Both the position numbers and the translations under genes were made by a program. A model generated the notes under the pieces. It saw nothing but the letters and a program-made list of their open reading frames with translations. It was not told where the DNA came from and ran no database searches. Of a stretch of DNA of 64,000 bases, positions 23,763-34,447 are shown piece by piece. How positions within the stretch are numbered: the stretch's first letter is position 1; each line of letters begins with the position of its first letter. This DNA comes from Capsicum annuum (lineage: Eukaryota > Streptophyta > Magnoliopsida > Solanales > Solanaceae): positions 92,626,707 to 92,690,706 of the forward strand of contig NC_061115.1 of NCBI RefSeq assembly GCF_002878395.1. The letters run 5' to 3'.

Positions 23763-26335
23763 TGTAACGCCCCAAATCTAGTACCAGGAATGATACACGG
23801 TGCTCATGACCCCGAAGAACAACAAGCTAACCTATGACAGATATTTGTGCCTATATACTACATGATATATTGTATATCCCAAAAACATAAAATAAAAAGA
23901 CTAAAGGTTCAAACTATAGCATAATATCTGATAAAATATAACATCTGGGATGGGTTACAAATGCCCAAAACAAAGCGGTCTAAACATACTGTTGTCTGAA
24001 AATCCTTTGAAAGATAATTGTCTGAATAAGGAGATAATAGGACATGTCTCCAACTAATAAACTAATTAATGAGATAATAAAGAAATGATCATGTCCTCAA
24101 AAGATGAGGACTCATTGCTAACTCTGACTGTAAAGACTAGAATGCTACCGTTGCTTTGGATCTCGTGCTTCTGAACCTATGGTATAAGAAACCATAGCAC
24201 AAAGGAATCGTACTATGAAAGTATTGGTATGCATATAAGGTAGGCTGACTGCAAAGGGTTAACATGCATGATCTATACTAACTGACTGAATAATATGAAT
24301 GTGAGAATACATGCATTAATACATAACAACTGTAATTAGGGTCGTGATAACATGATTACTGCGTCTGAGTACTGATAACATGAGATACTGATAACTGCAT
24401 AACTAAAATTACTAATACTGAGCGACTATATCTATCACTCTAGTTTCTGATGGAACTAGCTAATTTTTGCACTATTCTAAGTTGATTGTATCTGACAGCC
24501 CTAAATTCTGTAGAACTATCTAGTTATATTACTAAGACTGAATAAATGTATTTGACAGACCTGATTCTATAATTGAAAGTGTGAGAAGTAGTCATCTAAC
24601 TGACATGCCCCTAATAAGCCATTATAGATGAGTTGGGGTCTAATCTGTACCCCTAATTGGAAGGGTGTCAATACTGCACCACTGGTAAGGACAATCTGTG
24701 AGTAACCCTCATATAACAGGTAAATCTAGTGAGATCGGTGGGAAACCTCATATAACATGTTAACACACCGTATCTACCCTTGTATAATAGGCTATGACGT
24801 CTCAACCTACGCTGGCTACGTAATTCTGGACAGCAAGGATTGCTTCTAAGAATCTCACCCTCAAATAACAGGTGAATTCCCATCCTCGATTTTACTCAGT
24901 GCTAATTCCTACTCCCATCTGAATAGACACTAAACATGATTAACTGAATTGGACAAGACTGAATTCATGGAGTTCCGTTAGATGATGGAATACTATTGAG
25001 ATTACTGAATTACTAAGCTTTCCTGAGTCACATGACTGACTGGGTTCTATGGACCATGGCTTGACTAAGGATATCGTGAAACATGACACTAAATCTAGGA
25101 ACACAGCTATATTTTTAGGTACACGTACCCCCAAGAATCGATGGAAGAAAACTGACAAGGCATGATATTATTGAATACATGACCAACATCAATAATCCAT
25201 AATACAATATTTAGAGATATTTCATGGGCATTTGATTATCATAGCTTGGTACGTGAATAAGATAGCATGTATACATAGCATAATTTCATAAGGTTAACTC
25301 ATGAGCAATCCCACAACCAATTTCAATACAAAAGAATAACATCGAAGTCATTTTGAACATAAGGTTAAGGGATACATTGTCATTTGGTTCATAAATTAGC
25401 TATAGTGCATAATTTCTATCCCTTTAGGAATTTTATCAAACATTGTACATGCACCACTTAAGGCATAGGTGAAATTATCAAATTTCGCAAATCATAAACC
25501 ACCAAATTCATAGAATTCAATTTATATGCTAATATAGTTTTCATAATTTCACATAAGGATCCCAACATGGGAATCAAACAACAACTATCACATAACTTAA
25601 GAAACCCACAACATAATAATCATGATTCATAATTTAAAACAGGGATCTTGAGCTTTATGGATGAAATGAATTCATAAACCAACACAACGCATACATTAGT
25701 TCTTGATTTAGTGAAGATTGATGAGAGATTTTCTTGAAATTAGATCCCCAATTGAAACCCTAGTTTGTTTTTGAGAGAAAATTGAGAGAAACTAGTATAT
25801 TTTTGGTGAAGAATGGATAAATCATATGTTATTGGGTTTAAATAGGGGTGAGAAATTGACCCTTTTAACCTTGGACACGTCTTTTAAAATTGGTGAAAAT
25901 TTCTCGACCTAGACCCCTAGCACGATGCGGCGGTATCATGTCGTGTCTCTTGAATTTGACAATTGTGAAATATGGGAATGGCGCGATGCTTATCCATCAC
26001 GTTGCCACTTTATTTACGACCTGGAAGTTTGGTGTGACGTGGGAAAAATTGCGATGAGACACTGGAAAAAAGGACAATTTCCATTTTAGCTTGTGGTGCA
26101 GCGCGCCACTGACCAATATGACATTGTTTTATGATAGGAACTTGAAATAGTCATAACTTTTTACCCGGTTATCGAATTTGGGCGAATCTTATATCGATGG
26201 AAATGTTATTGAATTTCCCACATGACAAAATATGAAAATCTTAAAAATTCCTCATGGAATAAATATTATTCAATTTAGAACCTAATACTTGACATTTTTG
26301 GGATGAAATTAGTTAAGAAACTTTAGGGTATTACA
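23763..26335 (-). repeat. 3' LTR of the outer element
   Basis: Right edge at 26335 (minus strand TGTAATACCCTAAAG) is preceded by TTCCCAAGGGGTAGATAT, the polypurine tract. Left edge is TGTAACGCCCC at 23763. It is 2573 bp long. The first 1 kb of the plus strand is alignable to the partial 5' LTR at 62964-64000. It shares blocks with the array LTRs, including the GATACAATC/GGGCTGTC hairpin near 24486 and the block matching CTTCCATCGAGTTCTGGGG near 25135. Confidence 0.88.
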
Positions 26336-26729
26336 ATATCTACCCCTTGGGAACATTCTTCCTCGAATGTGACTAGCTGAGATAGGAGAAACGATAAGCT
26401 TAAGTACATGCTGATAATGAAAAACTGAAACATAATTGATATTTTTGGGATTTATACTGAGCATGCATATCTAATGCATGATTTCATGACTTAACTGACT
26501 AATGAACACATGATTGAGATTTCTGATAACTGAATTTCTCACTTGGAGAATGCATGTCTGATGTATGAACACATGACTAATCTTATGCATGAACATATGA
26601 CTAATCTGATGCATGAACATATGACTGAATATGCAATGGTTCTTAGTACCAAGTTTAAAATCGAATCTTGAACATGAGACTAATACCAAGTCATAACTAA
26701 AATATGGACATGAAAACTGAAAAGATTAA
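26336..26729 (-). other. 3' untranslated internal part of the outer element
   Basis: Holds the polypurine tract next to the LTR and a 24-bp tandem repeat at 26557-26628. The segment next to the LTR (TTCGAGGAAGAATGTTCCC in minus-strand sense) matches the same position in the array units (TTCGAGGATGAATGTTCCC). No coding region. Confidence 0.75.
26557..26628 (-). repeat. 24-bp tandem repeat, three units
   Basis: Units at 26557-26580, 26581-26604 and 26605-26628, each close to TCTGATGCATGAACATATGA plus CTAA. Because 24 is a multiple of three, the minus-strand frame reads HMFMHQIS-type octapeptides, but this is a by-product in a 3' UTR. Array units have related GCATCAGATATGC phrases at the same relative place. 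Confidence 0.9.
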
Positions 26730-27030
26730 GGAGAACTGTTACCTTGAGATAGATCTGAGTTGGAAGAAAAGAGGTGAGGATACTTGGTTTGGATATCTGC
26801 TTCTGCTTCCAAATTAGCTCCCTCAACAGACTGATTTTGCCAAAGAACTGTGTTGAAAGGTATTTTTCTTTCCTAAGTCTGTGTGTCTGATAGTCTAGGA
26901 TTTCGACTGGAATCTCTTTATAAGAGAGGTTTTTCTAAACATCTATGCTCTGAATAAGGACTACGATTATTGGGTCACCTATGCACTTCTTGAGCAAAGA
27001 TAGATGGAAGACTGGATGAATTGTGGCTAC
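26730..27030 (-). pseudogene. Chromodomain region relic, outer element
   Basis: After IHPVFHLSLLKKCIGDP the minus strand continues in changing frames with LSYKEIPVEILDYQTHRLRK, a diverged DRQ...RLR chromodomain start, and then EGANLEAEADIQTKYPHLF, the usual W-E-x-E-x-x-M...YP-HLF end with the Trp replaced by Leu. One or two small indels separate the pieces. The domain order matches element 1. Confidence 0.82.
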
Positions 27031-28289
27031 ATCAGAAGGTAATTTGAGCTCATAAGCTACTTTGCCAAACCGACTGAGAATTTTGAAAGGAACGGCATAT
27101 CGGGGACTAAGATTTCCCATCTTGCCAAACATCTTCACTCCCTTTATAGGAGAGATATTTTGGTAGACAGAGTCACGAATGTCTAACTCAAGATCATTTT
27201 TGTACACATTTGCAAAAAACTTATGTCGGCTCTGATCAACTGGACTTTCTCTGAGGCATTGAATACTAAGTTAGGCCCTATAACTGAGGCCTCACTAACT
27301 TCAAACGAACCGACTGGAGATTTGCATCTCCTGCTATAGAGAGCTTCAAATGTAGCTATCTTAATATTGAAATAATAGCTATTGTTGTATGAAAATTCAA
27401 TCAAAGGTAAGTGGTCATCCAAAATACCCTTGAAATCATTACACACACCCTTAGCTTATCTTCTAGGGTCTGAATGGTCCTTTCTGCCTAACAATCTTTC
27501 TAAGGATAAAAGGCTGTACTGATATGAAATTGGGTAACAAGACCCTTTTGGAATGCTTTCTAAAAGTAAGGGGTGAACTAGGTACCTCTGTCTAAGATAA
27601 TGGATAATGGAACACCGTGCAATCTGATCAACTCTCTAATGTAGAGCTTAGAGTAATCTTCAACATAATAAGAGGTATCGACTGGAAGGAAATAAGTTTA
27701 TTTGGTCATTCTATCTACAATGTCCTAAACTAAATCATGTTGATGATAAGTACGAGGCAAACCTATCACGAAGTCCATGTTCACTTCTTCCAACTTCCAA
27801 GTAGGAATATGGAACTCTTGCATGGACCCACTAGTCTTCTGATTCTCTATCTTAACTTGCTGACATATAGAGCACTTAGCCATAAACTCTACAACATCTC
27901 TCTTCATCCTAATACACCAATAGATCTCCCTCAAGTTATAGTACATCTTCGTAGCCCCTGGATGAATATAGTTGCGCGCACCATGCGCTTCTGCAAGAAT
28001 TCGCTGCCTTAAGTCATCAACACCTGGAACACACAGACAACCCTGGCAACACAAAAAACCATCTCTCCCTTGGGAGAAAACATCTACTTTCTATTCCTTG
28101 ACTAACTCTTTCAACTTGACTAGAATGGGATCTCTATCTCGCTTTTCTTTCACCTCGAAAACTAGAGATTATTTTGAACTACTCTAAACCCGTATATCAC
28201 CCTCTTCTGTATGGACTAAGCGAACACCTAGTCTGGAAAGCTTATGGATTTACTGAGCTAACTTCTTTTTACTGCCCTTAACATGAGTA
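27030..28289 (-). pseudogene. Integrase relic, outer element
   Basis: The zinc-binding region keeps H-H-C-C (HGARNYIHPGATKMYYN ... AKCSICQQVK, about 27870-28000), then LEEVNMDFVIGLPRTY, PLSIILDRGT with a stop, an AERTIQTLEDKL segment with the expected catalytic Glu (about 27460-27490), HLPLIEFSYNNSYY and RRCKSPVG, and the C-terminal MFGKMGNLSPRYAVPFKIL with FGKVAYELKLPSDVATIHPV. Stops include TAG at several family-conserved Gln codons (for example after DRGT and after FYP). There is a frame change near 27190-27200. Confidence 0.88.
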
Positions 28290-29163
28290 ACACTACCCAT
28301 AGATAGTCGACTGAGAGCGTCGGCCACTACATTGGCCTTTCCTGAATCATAAAGGACACTTATGTCATAATCTTTCAATAGCACGAACCACCTTCTCTGG
28401 CAAAGATTGAGATATTTCTAAGAAAAGTCATACTAGAGACTCTTATTATCTGTGAAGACCTCTACATGAACACCATATAAATAATGCCTCCAAATCTTAA
28501 AGGCAAATATTATGGCAACTAACTCGAGATCATGAGTAGGATAATTCTTCTCATGGGGTTTAAGCTGTCTAGAGACGTAGGCTATGACCTTACCATGTTA
28601 CATGAGGAAACAACCCAAACCTACTTTTGATGTATCACAGTACCCTACAAACCCATCTAGACTATATGGATGAGCTAAAACTAGGGCTGAGGTGAGTCGA
28701 GTCTTCAACTCCTAAAAACTCTTCTCGTATGGATCTTACCAGTGAAACTTGACTTTCTTCTGAGTCAATATGGACATAGGTGATGCAATAGAAGATAATT
28801 CTTTAAAAAACCATCTGTAATAGCCATCCAAACCCAAGAAACTCCTGATATCTGATGGATAGATAGGTCGAGGCTAGTTTCTAATGGCTTCGATCTTTTG
28901 AGGATCAACCCTAATGCCATTACCACAAATAATATGGCCAAGGAATGCTATTGAACTTAGCCAAAATTAACACTTACTGAATTTGGTGATCAACTGATGA
29001 TTTTTGAGCGTCTGAAGTACAATTCCAAGATGGCCTGCATAATCATGCTCTCTGTGAGAATTGAATAGAACATTATCTATGAAGACTATGAAAAATATGT
29101 CCAAGTACTGCTTGAACACATGGTTCATTAAGTCCTTGAATGTTTTTGGGGAATTAGTAAGAC
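28290..29163 (-). pseudogene. RT (3' part) and RNase H relic, outer element
   Basis: Starting exactly at the array insertion, translation reads LTNSPKTFKDLMNHVF, then FIVFIDNVLFNS, where the second catalytic Asp of the F-I-D-D box is Asn (about 29065-29095), then RSFLGLDGYYRWF, PMSILTQKKVKFHW, GFVGYCDTSKVGLG (RNase H Asp), [24 protein letters not shown] and GKANVVADALSRLS near 28310-28340. Several stops, one or two ambiguous frames. This half of RT joins to 61656-61730 once the array is removed. Confidence 0.88.
29159..29163 (+). other. Left target-site duplication AAGAC of the array
   Basis: AAGAC directly before TGTAATACCCC at 29164; an identical AAGAC follows the last LTR at 61651-61655. 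Five bp is the usual size for Ty3 integration. Confidence 0.9.
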
Positions 29164-31633
29164 TGTAATACCCCGTATGTTTCTAAGCTAGGAGACGAAC
29201 AATTTTTCCTACGTATGAAACCTCCTATCCTATGAGTAGCATTTTAGTGCATGACTTCCAATGAGTATCCTAGTGATAAGATAGCTTATGATACATTAAG
29301 CAAGTTCATATGAGCCACTTAAGGTAATACAAGCTAAGAGTTTTTGAATCCATCAAGATTTAGTGTTCGATTTTGCAAGGGTCATCTTTGAATGAGTATA
29401 ACTTGATGTTAATATTGTATTACTATATGTTTATACCCACCAAATTGTTATGGTATAAAGCATGTATGATAATAGAGATATAAATTATGTACACAAAATA
29501 TATCCATGCTTTCCCTACCATGTTTGAGATGTTGAATAAATACATAAAGTATAATATCCCCAAATCATTACAATATGAACTAAACGTTACATGTTACCAT
29601 TCCCTTACTCTTGAATGGTTTCCATGCGATTGCTATGAATAGTATATGTTGTCGAAATGCCTATGATATTAGAATATGAGATTTATGACTTGACTATAAG
29701 CATTCCTATTCATGATAGATATTATGATGACCATGTACTTCATGAAATCCCCCACTCATGTATTATGGATTGTATTTTTGATGGTCATGTACTCAAGAAA
29801 TTCAAGTTGTGTTAGTTTGATTTCATCAAGTCCTGGGGATACTTGTACCCAAAAAATATAGTTGTGTGCTTAGATCTAAGTCATGTTTTCACGATACTCT
29901 CAGTCAAGCCATGATTTATTGAATTCAGTCAGTCATGTGACTCAGGAAAACTTAGAAATCTCAGCAATCTCAGTAGTCCAGTAATCTCAGCAATCTCAGT
30001 AGTCCAATAATCTCGGTAATCTTAGTGCTCTGTAACCTCCGCAACCTTAGTATTCATAGTCAATCTCAGTAACTTTAGTAATCTCAACTAGTTCTCAGAA
30101 CTCAGTACATTCTGTCAGTCATTGGAATCCAGTAAACTTGGTTTAGCTGTGCTAAATAATACCATTAGTATCAGTCCAGTTAATCAGTATCAGTTCAACA
30201 AATCAGTTCAGTTCAGTTACTCAATTCAGCTTAGTTATTTAGTTTAGTGTCCTTTATATGGGAGTAGAAGTTAGCACCGAGTTAACCTAAGGATGGGAAT
30301 TCACCCACCAGTTCAGGGTGTGATTCTTAGTATTCAACCTTGTGTTCCAGTACTACGTAGCCATCGTAGGTTGAGACATCTTAACCCATCAGATTAGGGT
30401 TGATGAGGTGGCTTAACCGATCAGTCTAGGGGTCCTACCGTTCTCATTGAGTACCTTCCAGTATAGGGTTCTCACATATGTCCTTACTAGTGGCGCATTA
30501 TTGACACCCCTCCAGTCGGGGTAGAGATTGGATCCCAGCTTAGCTATTATAGCTTATTTGGGGCATGTCAGTTAGATTACTACTTCCTACAGTTTTAGTT
30601 ACAGATTTTAGGACTGTCAGTTGTAGCTACCCAATCTCAGTGAAGAACTCAGATAGCTTTTTAGATTTTAGTATATCAGGACTGTTAGATACAGTCAACT
30701 CAAAAATATAATTGAACTCAGATAGTTTTCTTCAGATTTATCGACTGTTAGATACAGTCACTTATGCGATCAATCACAACAGTTATCATAACTCATGCTA
30801 TCAATACTCAGCTTCAGGACTGTCAGATATAGTCAATCAGACTAGTTCTTCATAATTCAAACTGTCAGAAACAATCATTCATTTATCAATAATGAAATAT
30901 TAGTCTCTTAGTATATCAATAATACAGTATCAGATCCATCACTTATTAGTGATTTATATATCAATATCAATAATCTCAGTCTTTCAGAATCTCATTATCA
31001 GTACACTAATGTTATCAATGTTTAAAATCAATCTGTATCTCCACGAGTTCAGTTATAGTTACGCCTGCATGTATGTACTCTTATGTTCATATCAATCAGT
31101 ATTGTCCATGCATATAACCCTTTGCATTTAGCCTACATCACTCGTATACTCAGTACATTCAGACATACTGACATATTTGCACTATGGTGCTTTCTCTTAT
31201 GTTACACCATAGGTTCAGAGGCATGAGCTCCAAATCAACAGTAGATTCCAGGATCAGTAGTAAGAGTTAGACATGAGTCCTCATCCTTCGAGGACATAAT
31301 GATTTCATTTCTATTTTAGTTTTTACTTTATTTCAGCAGTTGGAGTTAGTTGGGGACATATCCCATAAACTCCTTATTCAGTTCAGTTAGAGGCTTTTGG
31401 AATGTAAGATCAGATGTTCAGACTTTAGTATTTATGTTCCCTTTTGGTACTGATATACCTTATTTTTCAAATATGTATTAGTATTGAACTTATCGCCTTA
31501 CCATTTATTTTTTGCTTATTTTATGAGATATTATGCAGTTTATATTTATAGATATCAGTCATGGGTTAGCTTGTGGTCCTTTGAGGTCATGAGCACTCTG
31601 TAGCATTTCAGTTTAGAAAATTGGGGCATTACA
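29164..31633 (+). repeat. Array LTR L1 (internally deleted)
   Basis: 2470 bp; begins TGTAATACCCCGTATG and ends GGGGCATTACA. About 0.8 kb is missing at 29458: the text passes from CCCACCAAATTGT straight to TATGGTATAAAGCATG, skipping the part that holds the GGCGCC blocks in other copies. Near its start it shares variants with L7 (GAGACGAAC, CATTAAGC) that L2, L3 and L6 lack. Confidence 0.9.
29940..30080 (+). repeat. AGTAATCTC-type minisatellite in L1
   Basis: Irregular iterations of CAGTAATCTCAGTAGTC and shorter forms. The same block recurs in the other LTRs at about 36045-36180, 42105-42240, 48605-48740, 54290-54420 and 59950-60085, with unit number differing by copy. It is followed by CAGTT/CAGTTCAG iterations. 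Confidence 0.85.
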
Positions 31634-31834
31634 AACTTGGTATCAGAGCCTAAGGTTCAACAGTGTCCTAGGAAGTCTGAAAGCTGCATCAAGTAGAGTC
31701 TAGTACATGGGCGTGTTGTGCACCATATTTATGTGCAAGAGGCTATGAGATGTTTTAGGAACAGTTTCCCTTCTTTCATGTCTCAAGATCATGCTATAGC
31801 AAGTTTTCTTAAGGAAACCATGTATATTCATATC

Positions 31835-32047
31835 ATGCACCCCTCATGTTCACTTTACCTTACTTTTATGGTAATAGAAAAAGTAAAGTTCAAAGTTCTA
31901 AAGACAGGGCTTTTGCAGACAGTCCCTACAGTCAGTTATGAGATTAGCAACAGACTCAAACAGTATCCCATTAGTTCATTATTGTTCCAAGGTCATACAT
32001 ATTTTATTCATTATCATGAGAACTCATTCTTTAACCCAGAAGTTTAG
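31835..32047 (+). CDS. Small recurrent ORF at the gag position of the array (copy 1)
   Basis: Seventy codons opening MHPSCSLYLTF and containing VKFKVLK and TVPTVSYEISNRLKQYP. It is the first sizeable ORF after the primer site and leader, about where gag starts in the outer element. Nearly the same peptide opens at the same ATG in int2 (37933-38130, frameshifted after KQYP), int3 (43983-44195) and int4 (45733-45951); in int6 the ATG is ATT and a TAG stop follows SNSLK. I recognise no domain, signal peptide or membrane segment. In this copy the frame is open further upstream (from 31718), but a TAG just before the ATG in other copies argues for this start. It may be a chance ORF kept by recent duplication; function unknown. 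Confidence 0.3.
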   Translation: MHPSCSLYLTFMVIEKVKFKVLKTGLLQTVPTVSYEISNRLKQYPISSLLFQGHTYFIHYHENSFFNPEV

Positions 32048-34433
32048 CAGTAGTAGAGTTGGGATAATATTATTCGATTTGATCAGATTTTGTATTCATG
32101 GGGATTAGATCAGTAGGCTTGAACTGTATAAGCTAAACGCTTAAGTTTATTGACTCAAAATTAAGCATAAAGGTGTGAATGTGATATTAGCAGTATATGA
32201 GGAAACAGAATCAGATAATGTGTTTAGTAAGACAGACAAGTATTGAACATAATGTAGGTATGTGATGGTAGATCAAGTACCTAAGCCAGGCCCTCAGATT
32301 TCAGTAGTAGAGCCAGTATGTATAGAAAGCAGTAAGGGAAGACAATTCCAGACCCATTCTCATCTCAGTGTAGAGTTTCTCACTTCATCTATCACGAAAC
32401 CAACTCAGGCATTGCATACCAACTCTATGGTCACAAACTATAATTATATATGAATTTAATTTCCAGCATAAGGAGTCCCTTTTACTCCACAGTACGAGTC
32501 ATGTTCTATGAGAACAATCTACTTTCACACACTTTCCATGGTATTATGTGCACTTTCAGTTCCTAGTATAAGGGGTTCAGTTTTAGCTCCCTCAGTATTC
32601 TAATCATGTCCCACGAGTACAGAAAACTCTAGACTCTGGTCATACACCTCATGACTCATGTATGCATATCATGCTTTCCAGTATACTTAGCTTCCATTAC
32701 TCATACTATGCCTCTACAGATCAGATACATTTATCCTATGTCATGTATATCCTCAGTTCAGACCTTATTGGTAAATCTAAACTATTAATATTTTATTCCT
32801 CAAGTTTCAGTCATGTGTCAAGTTTAGTTTGTATCTATTCATGTTTTAGGTCCTCCTTATTTACTCCTCCAGTTAGCTCTCCCTATAGAACAGTGTAGTG
32901 ATAAGCACTTGTTGAGATAAGAGAAGATTGTTGCATGCTTAATTTGCATGAGGGTGTAGTTGCGAAGATAGGCTTGAATGTCATGATAAATATGCAAGTA
33001 AATATCTAGCAAGGGGTCGTATTTAGAAGTTGGGAAAGTACAAATTATAAGTGTACATTTAGATCCTTGACTTATGTCATTCCCCAGCATGTAGCCATCA
33101 AAAACTTAGTTGCCAACTCAATTATAGTTTCAGTATCCAACACTCAGTGATCAGTGTTCAGTCCTTCAATTCAGTACTTCTGTACTAGCTATAGGCTTAG
33201 TTATAATGTCATTTTAAGTTTCGTAACTAGATTTGAAACTCAATTCAGTTCCAGACATGCTTGACGATTGTATTCAGGTTGTCAGTACTCAGTTATCAGT
33301 GTTTTAGTACCCCAGTTGATAGAATACCTCAGAGCTATATCGTACCCTTGGTCTCACATTCGAAAATAATACAAAATTCATGAATCCATGCACAGATACC
33401 TCATTCTACTCAATTAGTCCTTATCGTCTATGCGTACAACTCAAAAATCTTAGCCCAGCTATTCAGAATAAGTACAGTTTTTCTTTGCAAATCCAGTATT
33501 CAGCTATCAGTTATTCAGTTAATCAGATAAGTTGGTGTATTTATGCAGTCGTGTTTAGCTCAGTTCCTGTATCAAGTCTCAATTTCAGATCCTAGCTATT
33601 GAGTCATGACTCAGTTTCTCGGTGTCTTGCGCTTTGCCTCAACTTCCTACAGTAGCTCATCTAAGTTAGTATCCTTTGAGGGACATAGTGTCCCTAGGGA
33701 GAGATACATCATAACCCCAAAATTTCATGACATAAACATGCTGCTCTATTTTTTCTTTTGATGAATCCAGTTTGGAGAAGGGATACTCATAAGTTAACCC
33801 TCAAACTCTAACTTCAGTTGTATGCCATGTTTTCAAGATTCAGTTCAGATCATGATATTCAGTATATCTACGACGTCCCCGACATAGTTATGATCTCATG
33901 TTTCTGATAATCATATGAAGTAATTAATCTCAAACTTATCGGTATTATCAGTTCAAGGTAACAGTTTTACTTAAAATTACACATTCTCATGTTCATATTT
34001 CAGTGCCAAACTTGGTATGCAATTCCATGCTCAGTTTTCAGTTCAAACTTGATACCTTTACAATTGCATGTTCATGAGTAAGTTTAGTAATGAAGTCACT
34101 ATCAGATATGTGTGATCAGCTCATTAGTACTTTCAGTCATGCATTCACATATTATGTCAGTCATATAATCATGGATCAGATATGCATGGATTCAACCTTT
34201 CAGTTGTGCATCAGATATGAATTCTCATTTTGAGAAAACTTACTTTATTAGAATCCTCAGTCTTCTATTCATGAATCAGCTTCCCATGCATCAGATATGC
34301 ATGTTCAGTATATTGTGCTCAGCTTTTGGTCATGCCAGTCATGAACCCATGTTTCTGTAATGTATGTCTTGTACGTACTTCATCTTATCATCTCTCCCGC
34401 TTCAGTTAATTTCCATTCGAGGATGAATGTTCC

Positions 34434-34447
34434 CAAGGGGGAGATAT
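34434..34447 (+). other. Polypurine tract before L2
   Basis: AAGGGGGAGATAT directly before the LTR start TGTAATACCCC. The same tract precedes L3 (40527-40540), L6 (about 52713-52726) and L7 (about 58376-58389). Confidence 0.85.

Larger units (their letters stand above)
31634..34447 (+). mobile_element. Array internal region int1
   Basis: 2814 bp. Primer site TGGTATCAGAGC at 31638-31649; leader GGGCGTGTTGTGCACC resembling the outer element's leader; a 70-codon ORF at 31835-32047; about 1.9 kb with no recognisable coding; purine tract 34434-34447. A minus-strand ORF at 32857-33090 has homologues in int2 and int4 but is broken in int5 and int6, so I treat it as chance. Confidence 0.9.

Noticed and set aside
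24668..25158. Minus-strand ORFs of 71-72 codons in the outer 3' LTR
   Set aside because: They lie in an LTR, share no homology with proteins I know, and are not open in the partner LTR where it is visible.
29940..30080. Possible CRISPR-like repeat-spacer structure
   Set aside because: Units are short, irregular and imperfect with no constant spacers; this is a plant LTR minisatellite.
31638..31649. Possible tRNA gene near TGGTATCAGAGC
   Set aside because: Only the primer-site segment complementary to a tRNA 3' end is present; no cloverleaf can be drawn around it.
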